Positions 1 through 11,533 of a stretch of DNA of 64,000 bases are shown piece after piece. The notes beneath the pieces are model-generated. The model had not been told where the DNA came from and did no database searches. It worked only from the letters and a program-made list of their open reading frames with translations. Location of the stretch: assembly GCA_014825775.1 (NCBI GenBank), contig MVAQ01000003.1, positions 1 to 64,000 of the forward strand, written 5' to 3'. The DNA comes from Krasilnikovozyma curviuscula. Lineage: Eukaryota; Basidiomycota; Tremellomycetes; Cystofilobasidiales; Mrakiaceae. Within the stretch, counting starts at the first letter, position 1; every line of letters begins with the position of its first letter. The translations under genes and the position numbers were made by a program.

Positions 1-3000
1 GAATCAAATAGACCATTAGTAGGCCAGTAGCTCTCAGAGTTCATGCTTCCATCTTGAGCCCATGGGCTATCATGTGATATATTCATTCCGTCTCCCACAC
101 CAGCAGAGAACGGTATTCCACCGGTACCATTTATGCCCTCGCCGATACCAAGTCCCATGGCTGCATCTCCATAGCCGTTGATTCCACCATCCGGCACAGT
201 GGAGTAGTTGGGTCTGAACTGGTCCGCCATAGAGCCGACGTTGCCTCTAGAGTACGATGTTTCGCCCAGACCGACAGACGACGCTCGACTGTGAGTGTAA
301 CTAGGGACTGTCGTTTGATGAGGTCCTCTCATGGTCATTCCATACTGATTGAAGGCATTGGGTACTTGCGGAGTACCTGGCATACTTGGAGCTCGAGAGT
401 CTGGACCTAGCCCTTCCAAGAGTGACTTCAAGAGAGTTGCGTACAATGCTGGCGTGTGGGTTTTGCTGACGGCTGCTTGTTCCAAAACTTGAATACCTTC
501 AGATATCAGCTCCAGAAATTTAACTGGTGAATCGTGATAGACGGTGAGCTCATTTCTGAGCAGCTTGAAGAGACTGAGTATGGCGTAGGATAACATCACG
601 TCTGAATTAAGCCAGAAGAAAGTCAGTCATCATCAACTTAGAATATGAGCAATTTCAGAAAACTCACATGTAGAATCTGGGGAATATCTCAAGTTTCCAT
701 TAAGAGCAAGCCCATCTCGAGCAGTCGTCACAACGGCAATAGCAGCAGAGGCTACCTTGGTGTAGAAGGGACCGATATCCTGAAAGTATAGAAGTAGTCA
801 GTGCTCAGATTATCAACACGTAAATGTTGGAGAGATCTAACCATCGGAGATCGTTCCAAAGCGGCTTGGAGACCGAAGGAATTGACCATCAAAGATGCGT
901 CTATCGAAATACTTTGTGGTCAGCTCGTCGGCCATTTTATCATCTAAACATCCACTCACAGGCATGGTAGAACTTTCCGACCGTGACTGCATGTCTTAGA
1001 GAAACCTTCCCTTCCTCCGACGAGTTGACAGCCAAGATATTCATCTCACTCTGGAAATGACGCTGCCATGCTTCCAACTGACCGTCGACAGCTCTGAGGA
1101 CCAATGGATAATCGATGGCCGTTTGAAGACCCGACGGGGTATCTGTACCACTATAGAGAAGATCCAGAGCTCGGGATAAGATTTGCTGTAGACCCACATA
1201 AGCTGCAGAAAAGTAAATCGTCAGCATTGAGGTGCCGAAACAGAGACTGATCATATGACCTACCAGTGAGACCCCTGTCGCCAGGAAGGGAGTATTTCGT
1301 AGAGCACAAAGTATGTGCATTTCGGATGATATAGTCTTCTCTAATGGAGTACGGTTTACCCATCTGAGCCGCAAGCGACCGATCAATGACGAAACACATC
1401 AACCAAGTTCGTTCGCGATTCACAATCTAGCAGCAAACAATCGGGTCAATATGAGACTTGATAGCACTAGGGAAAGGTACGAACCTCTCGGTCTCTTTGC
1501 ATTGCCAGTTCAGTTTCCTTATTCGAGAGAGAGCTCTTTCGCTGCAGGTTGAGATCAGTTGCGATTCGGATGGCCATCCCCAAAAGAATCCAGGTTCTAT
1601 CTTCTTCAAATCTAGGAAACACCAAGCAGTTTTGAGTATATCCAGCTAAATAGGGAAGCAAATGATGCCAATGAAGCTCACCTCTCCACAGGCAGACCAT
1701 AGCTGGCTAGCAACAAATACGCCTGAACGATTTCAACCGACTTGTATCCAGCAGACGGAACGTCAAACGCTAGCTTCCTAACATGTTGATTCAATTTCGC
1801 GTGTAGATCCGGACGCTTATCATAATACTTCGCTGCAATGGAACATACTAGCAATCCAAAGTCTTAGCGATCCGAAACAAACAAGAGATGGCGCGAGAGA
1901 ACAACTCACGAGCAGTCAGCAAGAACGGACTCCGACTAGCAACGAGCTCAGGCGTATGGAACGCTTTCTCAAGGATAGGTATCTGCGGATTCATCAGCCT
2001 GAAGTAAATGTCGAACAAGTCGCCCACTTCTTCGTCCGATGTGAACTCTAGCATCTCTGCTTTGACGGCGCGTTCGATGATAATTCGTCGAAGAGGTAAG
2101 ATTGTCATGGGTCCAGGCTGCAGAAAAATTAATTCCTCGTCAGTCAATATCACAAGTGGGAACGAAGAAAGTAGGAGGAGAGCGGGAGTCGTGTTACTTA
2201 CCTTGAAGTAACCAGTGCTCGCCACACCTAGCGGATTCTCCGCCGGAACACCGTTACCGTCATCTTCAATTCCACCGTCCACAGCACTCGTACCATCTGC
2301 CTCCTGCTTGATAGACTGTACGAGCCTCGCAGGCACGCCGAGCCCAGCTGTTCTGGCGCCCCTCGCTTCTGCTCGCTTATGATTGTGGAGACTGGCCTCA
2401 GCAAGCAGCCCGAGCGGGTTCAGATCATTGTCGGGCAGAGAGTGCAGTCTTGGTGACGGAATCCTGACGGGCAGGTTGGGCGGAAACGACACCCTCGAGC
2501 GCTGCTGGTTCGGCTGGCCCACTTGGTGGTGGGACGTGTTACTGAGCGTGCTGATGGACGCGTATGGATCAACCTGGCCGTAAGTGTTGGCAGGAGTGGT
2601 CGACGTGTGGTGAGAATGATGAGAGGAGGGAGTTTCCGCTTGTGACGGTGTTGAAGTTTCGATAGACGATTTGGTGCGTCGGCTGTTATCATTTGCGGCT
2701 TGAATCAGGCTGTCGAATGTACCTGGACTCTGACTACCGATCTGAGGGATTGAAGACGATCCTGGAAAGCCCATGTCTCTAATCGGAGGCAAGTTAATGT
2801 TGTGGAACGGTCGAGATGAGCTGGGGTCACTGTCCTTGGCCATGTAGTCAGAGTGTTCTTCGGTGGGTGAGTTGAAACCTGTTACCATAGCTGAGCTTCT
2901 TGCAGCTAGAGCTGGATTGTGGATGCTTCGCAGGACCGTATCCAGGGTCTGCTCCATCTTCTGCAGCGACAGGGTCAAAGCCTCGTGTTTCTTGGATGAT

Positions 3001-4053
3001 CGTTTCCCTCTGTTACTCTCTTCAAAGATACATTCGTGTCCTCCAGATTTACAGCGCTGATAACGACCCAAATAACGGTTTCAGTGAGAACCACACTCGG
3101 GCTAAGTAGGCGAGTTGGGTAAGCTCAGGGACAAACCTTGCAAGGCCCCCCGTTCTCTGCCCCTTGACACTTCATTTTGAGTTTTCTGTTGGGAAAAGAG
3201 CAGCCCCTGTAAGCTGAAAGTCCTTGAACGCCAGAACCAGCGGATTAAATGCGTCGGCAGTGCACCGCGGGGGTTTGATACCTCGTCGGTACCCCCACCA
3301 GTGCCCTTTACTTTATCGCAAGAATAGCAAACTCACCTGCACACAGTGCATGCTCTGATTAATAAGAGAAACAAGGAAGTCAGCAATGTGTTACATCAAG
3401 GGAAGCACTATCTTTCCGCAGGATGGGACCGAAGCGAGAAGACGAGGTTTCCAACTGGGTAGGGAGAATACTCACCGACTGCCCCTAGTAGCTTTTGGTT
3501 TGACAGGTTTGCCTGATGAAGTGAAAGCAGGTTTCCCATTGCTACTTCCAGCCTGAGAGGAAGGGTTCGTGTTGGTCGGATGGTGAGGTGGGCCATCATC
3601 ATCATCATCGTCGTCGTCCTCACTGTCACTGCCATCGACGTCAAAGGACGCTACGCTCGACTTCCTGGCCTGTCTCTTGACTGGGGGTGAGTCTCGATGG
3701 TCACTTGTCTTCGTGGTGCTGGTGCTGCTACTCCCCATCATGGCTGAGGCTGACCGTTTGTTAGCCGATGCTGTACCGCCGACTGAGACTGCTGCTGCCG
3801 TCTGCTGTGCTGCTGCCGACTGGGAGTTTCCTGAGGGAGCCATGGCCTGGAGTCCTGCTGCTGCTGCTTCGATGGCCTGCTGCTGTTGTTGCAGGGTCAA
3901 TTGATGCTGCTGCGAGTTTGATGGTCGATGGGCAGATGCTACGTTTGTAGGTGGACCCATCGAAGTCCAATGGGGTTGCTGCTGAAAAAGCTGATGCTGA
4001 CGCTGTTGGAAGTCACTTGGGTCTGTGGCATGTTGGGCGTACCGTGGATCCAT
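1..4053 (-). CDS. PriB-like Zn2Cys6 transcription factor (3' end outside window)
   Basis: Nuclear DNA-binding regulator with a Zn(II)2Cys6 cluster near the N-terminus and a fungal-specific transcription factor middle domain. The start ATG at 4053 (MDPRYAQ...) opens a Gln/Ala/Ser-rich first exon with an acidic run of about 15 Asp/Glu. The cluster is then built from three exons: 3337-3354, 3137-3185 and one starting at 3056. Together they give RGSRACTVCRKLKMKC, then PCKRC and a final Cys in GGHEC. A basic stretch and a short coiled-coil-like segment (LQKMEQTLDTVL) follow, as in PriB-type proteins of mushrooms. Exons from about 2200 down to 1 encode the middle domain (for example ERTWLMCFVIDRS at 1400-1350). 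The frame is still open at base 1, so the C-terminus is missing. An ATG 54 bases upstream (4107) is an alternative start. The binding target is unknown. Confidence 0.9.
3337..3354 (-). other. 18-base micro-exon with the first CxxC of the zinc cluster
   Basis: On the minus strand a TAATCAG acceptor is followed by 18 bases and then a GTGAGT donor. The exon encodes ACTVC plus parts of the flanking arginines. Only this exon joins the upstream frame (ending RGS) to the downstream exon starting KLKMKC with the Zn2Cys6 spacing intact. Confidence 0.85.
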
Positions 4054-4395
4054 CTCGGAGCTTTTCCTGGCGTCCCTGTATTTTTTGCAGATTGTAAACG
4101 TCTTCACCGGTGTGAAGAAAACCGGTGACTGGCAATGGCGCTTGAAAACCTGCCGGCAAGAAAGGGCCTGGAGCCGTCCCAGCCAATCAGCGGAGGAGTC
4201 GCATTGCTGAGCTTCTTGTGTAATTTTTCTTGAGTTTGAAAGAGTTTCAGCTGATGGGAAAGGAAGACTGGAAGAAAGCGCAGTCTCGAAGTTTCATACG
4301 GTTGCGCAACGTCCCAAATAGCTATACCCAAAATGGCGTGGGATAGCCAACGTAGAAATCATATAGCAATGTACTAGGGATACGAACAGAATTCA
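4054..4395. other. intergenic, promoter side of the PriB-like gene
   Basis: This 342-base gap lies between the stop of the START-domain gene and the start of the PriB-like gene. It must hold the promoter and 5' leader of the latter. I see no gene, tRNA or clear TATA box in it. Confidence 0.5.
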
Positions 4396-6190
4396 TCAAG
4401 ACCTCACTACAATCACGAACCTCTTCCCGTCCCCTTCCTCAGCATTGATCTTAACACTCGCACCTTCGTTCGTCACACCTCCCACAATGACAAACTCCTT
4501 TCCACTTCCCTCCACACCAACTATAGGGAGCTTCCCACCAAAAAACTTATCTACGTCCCACTTGATCTGAAAGTCTTCTCCTCCTTGCTTAATCAAAACG
4601 CTGACGCTCCAGACTCTCGACCCAGGTGCAACGACGTTGACCTTCTCAATCTGCAGGACGTGCTGGTTCTGTGGTAAGATCCGACAGTGAGGAGGAGTTC
4701 CATTGGCTCGTATGAGATCTCGAATTCTAATTGTTGCGAGGGGGAGGTCAAGAACCACTTTGGAGGCGATAGCGTCTGGAATCGATCCTGCGATGTCGAT
4801 TTTAATCAGATAAGTCAGTTGAAGGAGTCCATTGGCGGTCTTCCTATTGAAAATCCAAAGGTATTAGAAAGGACTGGTAGATGAAGGGGAGGGAACTCAC
4901 CGTATGCGCCAACCGGCAATTTTCAAGTCGGCCCTGACCTTGTCGCTTTGAACAGGCCCTAGAGGGTCTTCTACACTGTGCTGGATAATAACGATCTCTC
5001 CATTTGGATCTAGAGCTTCAGATCTGTATACTGTCATTAATCCGACGAGGTCTCGAGAGGAGATGAACCACCCGACGGCTACCGAAGTAAACAAAGGTGC
5101 CTTTTGCTCGTCAGTGCGCGATACAGGGTGGAAGTAGAAGGATTGAACATACGTTTTGTACTGGAATGGAAGAGATATGAATCTCGTGAGTATCGAGCTA
5201 GGACATCACCAGATGAGAAATTCGGATCCCTGTAATTTCAGCGCCGTATTCAAAGGGACGGGGAGGGAAAGTTGATCGAAAGATCAGCTAGAGATACCCA
5301 GTGTATGGGATTTCCGTAGCTGAGGAATGTTGCAGTACATACCAGAGTTTCCTTAATCCGGGTCTGTGGTATGAAACGATGCGATAAAGTCAGCGAATAC
5401 ACTCGTTGGTCTCAACAGGTAGAGTGGGGCAGCAGTGGCCACACAATATGATGCTCTTCAAGTAGTGGCCAAAGGACTCACAGCAAGCAGGCGATAGCAA
5501 CATCCTCGACTGTCACACCTGGGACCTCAATGTGACTCGTCCCTTTAACCATAGGCACCGACCTACCCTCAAGCTTTTTGGAGAAGTTAGTCACGCCAGC
5601 TTCATTCAAGCTGATAGGTATCCAACCGTCTGTGCTATCGACTTCAGAGAGGAAGATAGAGCGTGAGTGGGCAGCTGCTGCAAGGTATGAGGGCGGACAG
5701 GTGTCATAGCCTGCTTCAGCTGGGGGTTCAGGTGGGGTGATCGACATCCCTGCAACAAATCTGAATAATAGAAAAAGATGAGCTCAAGAGGATAAGACGA
5801 ACGTTTCCCAGATTTTTTGTATATCTCTCTTACCTGTTCAAAGGACTGACAGAAGAAGAGCTGAATTCTGCGGGCTGCTCTGGTTTGGGACCACCTCGCA
5901 CGACCATATAGATTCAAACCAGCATCAGCCAGAGAAATCAAAATCCACCAGCATCTTATCAAGGTTTCGTCCAATCAGGTATATGGTCTCTCTTGTTTCA
6001 TTCCAGAGTATCTTTTCCTCGATGCACATTTAAATGACTGACTTTTCCCACCTTTCATTCGTCCTGTATCCACGACAGCTTGCGTAGTGGGAGCCGGCAC
6101 ACCGATAGTCTCGTACAGGCCGGGCGTTATCCTAAATGAATCTTCAGGCTTTTCAGGTTCCTGTCTCAGCAGCCGCTTCGTCACTCTCAT
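4396..6190 (-). CDS. START-domain lipid-binding protein
   Basis: Probable intracellular lipid or sterol binding/transfer protein. Exons running down from 5747 give a START fold in order: helix 1 near LAAAAHSRSIF, then SKKLEGRSVPMVKG, then SRDLVGLMTVYRSEALDPNGEIVIIQHSVED (5050-4970), then GLLQLTYLIKIDIAGSIP and the C-terminal helix ASKVVLDLPLATIRIRDLIRANG. That is the usual START ending. At least six exons are needed. The start is uncertain. An ATG at 5907 begins a frame that splices cleanly into the START exons. A longer form from 6190 ([16 protein letters not shown]...) can also be joined in frame through a GTGGGA donor near 6046, adding a proline-rich N-terminus. That longer form overlaps the first YME1 exon on the other strand. 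START identity is good; the ligand is unknown. Confidence 0.75.
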
Positions 6191-9100
6191 CCTATGGCGG
6201 TGGTGTCGTTAGCGTCCTAGCAAAAGGTCACGACCAGGCAAAGGTAACGTTCTGTTCCCCCTCCAAACACTAGCTGAAGACACCTCCACTATAAATTCTG
6301 ACACCTTGAATACTCGTACTGGATAGAATCTCTTCCGGCCTGAAATTATAGCTGCTGAAAACCCGATTTCACCACCTACTTCTCGATCCTTCATTTCAAC
6401 ACCGTTGGAGAGGATTAACCCATTCGAGCTACGCCAATCAACGCTAAACACCCAGTTAGGATACTCACTACCTTACTCAGTGCTCTCCAGTACTTCTCAG
6501 ACGGCTCGTGAGATCCTGTCCTCGACTGCACCTCGTCATCGCCATGCCGCTCGGCAATTCTCCACCTCCTTTAACTCGAAGCTCAACCCATTCGACACCT
6601 CCAATACCCTTCTTCGCTCATCAAAAACGTTTAAAGGTCTCTCACATACTTCTTTCAGTAGCAGCGGCCGGTCGTTTTCGCTCTTTCCAGGAGGGTCGTC
6701 CATTACGACCGGACTGCCCATGTCGGAGCGAGAAGCAATCGCAGAGTTCAAGTCGTTGTTGAGAGATACGAGCCGGAACAATAGAGGTGCAAAGGAAGTG
6801 GTGCAATACTTCGAGAAGAACGGGTGGGACGTCAAGAGCGGCCTGGTTCACAGTGACGAGGCGTTCAGTTTGTACCTGAGTGCGTTGAGCAAGATGGGTT
6901 TGATGCATGAAGTTGCTCAGGCGGTGAGGAAGAGAGACGATTTGATCGGTGGAGTTGAACCTCAAGTCGCCCGTCAGCCCTCAGCACCATACCCATCATC
7001 ATCCAGTTCCAGCGGCAGCAGCAACGGGAAGTCGCTCTGGGAAGAAAACACTAACCAACTACAGCAATTCCCTACGAACAACCCACCCCCAACACACAAT
7101 TATCGCCAATGGAATTCCCCACCACCACCGAATCGAGATCAATTTAATCAGTTCTACAATCCATTGGGCGACAAATTTACCGGCACAGTCCTTGGTCCCC
7201 TGGGCGCAATCTCCAATTCTCAAAACGCAGCCTCGTCCAATGAAGCCCTTGGATCGAAGACAAATCCGCTTGCAGTTCAGATGGCCGGCGGAGGGCAGTC
7301 GACTGTGTTTCAAGTGTTCAAGCTCGTCTTCTCCACGCTGGTCAACATGATCTTCATCGCGACCATCGCTGCCGTCGTGTTGGATCGCGCTGGCTACATG
7401 AAGGACGGAAAGAAACACAACCAGTTCTCGGCGAGTGACTCGTCTACTCCTGTCACGTTTACAGACGTGCAAGGTGTTGATGAGGCAAAGGAGGAACTGA
7501 AGGAGGTTGTTGAATTCTTGAAGGATCCGGAGAAGTTTGGAAACTTGGGTGGGAAGCTTTCAAAAGGTGTTCTTTTGACTGGTGAGTCTTTTCATTCACT
7601 GAGCGCAAAGTATTCCCTCTCACAATATTCGTTTTCGCAGGCCCCCCCGGTACTGGTAAAACAATGCTTGCACGAGCGGTTGCTGGAGAAGCAGGTGTGC
7701 CATTCTTTTATGCCTCTGCCTCTGAATTTGATGAAATGCGAGTTGTTTTTTTTTTCTGAACACCATATAGTTGAACTGTTTGCTGACACCTTTCTGCTCA
7801 CTTCAGGTGGGTTGGCTCAGGGTCTAAAGCCGTGCGGGAACTCTTCAAAGACGCTAAAGAACATTCTCCCGCCATTGTCTTCATCGACGAGATCGATGCG
7901 GTGGGAGGTAAACGAACTGGAAAAGATACCCAATACTCCAAACAGACGCTCAACCAGCTTCTGGTTGAGATGGACGGCTTCAGCCCTTCATCGGGCGTCA
8001 TTGTCATTGGAGCGACCAACTTCCCGGAAGGATTGGATAAAGCTCTCGTGAGACCGGGAAGATTTGACAGACACGTCGTTGTCCCACTTCCTGGTAAACC
8101 CAACTCTCTATGCGTTCTCTTCTCTCTTCGTCCTGACACTCGGCTCTTTTTTACCCTGTTAGATGTACGAGGAAGAGTAGCCATTCTCAAGCATCACATG
8201 CGAGACGTGCTCGTCGCACCCGAAGTCGACCCGACCTCCATCGCTAGGGGTACACCTGGAATGTCTGGTGCAGAGCTTGAGAATTTGGTCAACCAAGCAG
8301 CAATCAAGGCCTCGAGGGAAGGTGAAAAATTTGTGTCTCTCGGTCATTTCGAGTGGGCCAAAGATCGGTAAGTGGAGTATTGTTCTCCCATTGTGCTTTT
8401 TGTTTTGAGCTCATGATTACTTCATGGGTCGGGATACAGAATCATGATGGGCGCAGAGAGGAAGAGTCACATCATCACGCCAGAATCGAAACGACTGACG
8501 GCTTATCATGAGGGTGGACATGCTCTCGTAGCATTGCACACTCCAGGTAGCATGCCTTTACACAAAGTAACTGTTCTCCCACGAGGACAGGCCCTAGGTA
8601 TTGTGTGTCGTCGTTTCCTTTGCCTTACTCTTGCATCCCACTGACGCCAGATTTGTGCGTGATTCAGACATTCCAACTTCCTGACATGGACAAAGATTCG
8701 TGGACCAAACAAGAGTACCTTGCTAGAATTGATGTCGCCATGGGTGGAAGGGTCGCAGAGGAGATGATATATGGGAAAGAAAACATCACTAGCGGCGCTC
8801 ACAGTGATCTGCAAGCAGCCACTGGAGTTGCTACCGCCATGGTCACGGTGAGTATCATAGTTTACCTCCTTTGTACATTCTTGTTGTAGCTGATGTTCAA
8901 CTCTGGAATTTTTAATATCAGGAAATGGGTTACTCAGACAAAGTCGGCCTGGTCAGTCATAGTCGAGAGGAGCAAGTCTATCTGAGCGAAAGGAAGAAGG
9001 ATGAGATTGAATCAGAAATCAGAAGTATGCTTGATGCTGCAGCAGCCCGAGCGCACACTCTTCTGAAGACGCACCGAGCTAGCTTGGACAAGGTGTGTCA

Positions 9101-9304
9101 CGACGAACTTCATGATAGGTACAGATTTACTGACTACGCTTTCTGCTATTTTGCTGTTTTTGTGCCTCTTAGCTTGCGAGTGCTTTGATACGGTATGAGA
9201 CGCTGTCTGCAGAGGAGGTCAGGGACGTGCTGAAGGGGAAGCGTCTGACGCGGGACGAGTTTGAAGCGGCGAAAGGTCTGTCTGTCGATAGTAAGCTGGT
9301 TTAG
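6136..9304 (+). CDS. YME1: mitochondrial i-AAA protease Yme1 (FtsH family)
   Basis: ATP-dependent zinc metalloprotease of the inner mitochondrial membrane, active in the intermembrane space in quality control of membrane proteins. The order is: Arg/Ser-rich presequence ([18 protein letters not shown]); a membrane segment at 7337-7390 ([13 protein letters not shown]); an AAA domain with Walker A PPGTGKT (7642-7665), pore residues before WVGSGSK, Walker B IVFIDEID and the arginine-finger region RPGRFDR; then the zinc site HEGGH (8509-8523); then [10 protein letters not shown] and the peptidase tail. Family members usually read HEAGH, but HExxH is kept. The predicted exons are 6136-6243, 6501 (or 6456)-7581, 7641-7737, 7807-8093, 8163-8367, 8440-8602, 8668-8847, 8922-9092 and 9173-9304, giving 807 or 822 residues. 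The large second exon has no ATG before the presequence, so I add the first exon (ATG 6136), which ends in phase at a GTAACG donor. The intron at 7738-7806 looks GC-AG. Confidence 0.93.
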
Positions 9305-9722
9305 CTGTTTGTAATTGTTATTACAAAATATAAGTGAAATCCATCGTATCACACTATGTATCGTGGCTGGCTAGGGAGTTGGTGCCTGTTGCGTTTCGCC
9401 TACGCTTTCTGAGGCGTAACGGCAGTGTTGTGTGCCCTGCCTCTTCAGGAGGCGATAACTTGCTTACCATCCATTTACGGCACTGTCGTGCTTGTCACCG
9501 CCATTGTTGAACCTGTTTTTGTTTTTATCTCCTGGCACACAAGGCAGAAGGGACCTGACGGTGAAAGTGAGGCTGAGCGAAGCCACAACTGGACGGGAGG
9601 CAAACTCCACTTCATGCAGGCTGAGGCGTCGAACTCTATAAAAGGATCACTCAGCAACCTTCAGAAAATCAGACCACCAACCATCAATACCGCTTTGCCC
9701 ATTCACTGAAGTCCTGATAGCA
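9305..9722. other. intergenic, promoter of Rds1-like A
   Basis: This 418-base gap has the YME1 stop on one side and the Rds1-like start on the other. It contains a clear TATA box (separate entry). A 94-codon reading frame crosses it but resembles nothing I know, and its end overlaps the leader. Confidence 0.5.
9637..9644 (+). promoter_or_regulatory. TATA box of Rds1-like A
   Basis: TATAAAAG lies about 86 bases before the ATG at 9723. The paralogue at 37643-39137 has a TATAAAAA box at nearly the same distance, which supports a shared core promoter type. Confidence 0.7.
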
Positions 9723-11303
9723 ATGAAAATTTCAACCCTCTCCGCTGCTCTGGTACTGGGTGGCCTTAGTACAGTGAACGCAGCCCCAGTGTGGATGAAG
9801 AGTGAACTACAGAAAAAAGCTACGAATGACCTGCAGGTCCTCGAGTTTGCTGGATTCTTGGAAGGTCAGTGCAAAACTCGATGCTGTTGGGAGGTCTACG
9901 GGAAACGATCTGAAGTTTGTCACCTAAACCTGCGAGAGATCAATTCGCTTCGGGTCGATCATTCGCCTTGAGTTCGTCAAACTTTCGACTGACTTTCTTC
10001 CCCTGATTATTCCTACTCAGAACTTGAAACTCAGTTCTACGGCCAGCTTGTGAGCAAGTTCTCGGTAGAAGATTACGTAAAAGCTGGATTCAAGGACGAC
10101 GCAGCGCTCGTCCAAGAGCAAGTAATCGCCATCACCAACAGAGAGTTCGAACACGTCGCCTTTGTGGAAGCAAATATTTTGGGAGCTGGAGGAAACTTGT
10201 TTGGTAAGACGTGCAAGTAAGCGACTTTCAATCTATAGCGGACGGAATGGTTCAGCCTTTGTTTTGATTCTCAATGCGGGCACTTCCTTAACCTCTTGTT
10301 TTCCTATCTTTACTCAGATTTGACTTCACATCAGCTCTCAAAGATCTTCCAACTGCCCTTGCTACTGCTCAAGCTCTAGAGATTACTGGAACCGGTACGT
10401 ACAGCTCTACTTATTTAGCAATAGCCAAACAGCATTCTGACCCATCTTGAACTTTCCTTAGGAGGCATTGCAGGTGGGATCCTCACTCAGCTTCAAGACA
10501 AATCAATTCTTCAAGCTGCCGCTCAGATCCTGCCTGTAGAAGCAAGGGTGAGTTTTGATTTAGCAATCTATTTCTACGACAAATGTGGGCGAAGGTGGCA
10601 GGGCTGTTTCACTTGAAGGAAGTAGCTGACCGAATTGTTCTTCTCTCTCTCTCTCCTTTCACCACCATTGCATCAACAGCACAACTCCATTGTGGGTACC
10701 ACAACACGCAAATGGTTGTGTCTTTCAAGAAATCTAACTAACGGGAATTTCTCTTCGTGTAGCTTAATACTTTCAACAACGCGCTCTACACCCCCAACGC
10801 CTTCGAGATCTCACTCACCAGGGCATCGGTCTTGTCCATAGCTCAAGGATTTGTTGTTCCAGGATCCTGTGACATTCCGTCCGGACTCGGTGTCACTCGT
10901 GAGAACCAACACCATCCATCTTCCGTCGTTCGAAGGTCAATCTAACTAGTGATCAACTTGATGTTTAACAGCTCAAACCGCCTTGACCATCACTCCAACA
11001 ACCGGTGCTTCCTTCACCGGAGGTTCTCATTTATCCTTCACCGTTGCCGGAAAATCCATAGTGGACTCCAACACTTTCTGCGCTATCTCCATTGGTGGTC
11101 AATCCGACGCCATAGTCCTACCTTCCGACGCGTGCGTCTTACCAGATAATTTCACCGGTCCCGCTTTTGTGTATCTTATCACAGGAAACAAGCCGTTCAC
11201 CCAGGATGTTAACAAGCAGGATCCGACCCAGATCTACGCCGGTCCTAATGCTGTGATTGTCAACACGTCAGACAAGCTGGCGAAGTTGGTCGATGAAAAG
11301 TAA
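9723..11303 (+). CDS. Rds1-like secreted ferritin-fold protein A
   Basis: Predicted secreted or wall-associated protein of the Rds1/ferritin-like family, often stress- or starvation-linked in fungi; its chemistry is not established. It starts with a signal peptide (MKISTLSAALVLGGLSTVNAAP). Helices with E/ExxH motifs follow: LEFAGFLEELETQFY, NREFEHVAF, then VEAR plus HNSI. The C-terminal part is a beta-rich segment (ALTITPTTGASFTGG... ending LAKLVDEK). The exons are 9723-9864, 10021-10216, 10318-10394, 10462-10547, 10680-10691, 10763-10898 and 10972-11303. They sum to 981 bases, or 326 residues. The fifth exon is only 12 bases. A full-length paralogue lies 27 kb away in opposite orientation, with the same splice positions wherever I checked. 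The gene converges on THR4, with 230 bases between the stops. Confidence 0.88.
10680..10691 (+). other. 12-base micro-exon (HNSI) of Rds1-like A
   Basis: CACAACTCCATT sits between an AACAG acceptor and a GTGGGT donor. It is in phase 0 on both sides and encodes His-Asn-Ser-Ile. The previous exon ends Glu-Ala-Arg, so the exon completes an ExxH motif. The paralogue has the same exon at 38259-38270. Confidence 0.85.
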
Positions 11304-11533
11304 ACACGAAGAGACAGTTTATTCTTCTCGTATGCTTATTGAATGTGTGTCTGTTTGTTTGTTCGTTTGCTGGTTTCACGCTATAAAAGATCCTTTTTGG
11401 ATTCCGCTGAACATTCTGGTAACCTCGGCCTGTATGATAATGGTTCACCCTTTCCCTCGAATGTAATCGAATTACATTGCCCCGACGAAATCCAAAGAAA
11501 ATAAATGCTAGATCCCAGCGAAAAAAAAATTGT

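Noticed and set aside
7059..7472. 137-codon minus-strand open frame inside YME1
   Set aside because: It lies wholly antisense to conserved YME1 coding sequence and has no recognisable domain; it is a shadow of the real exon.
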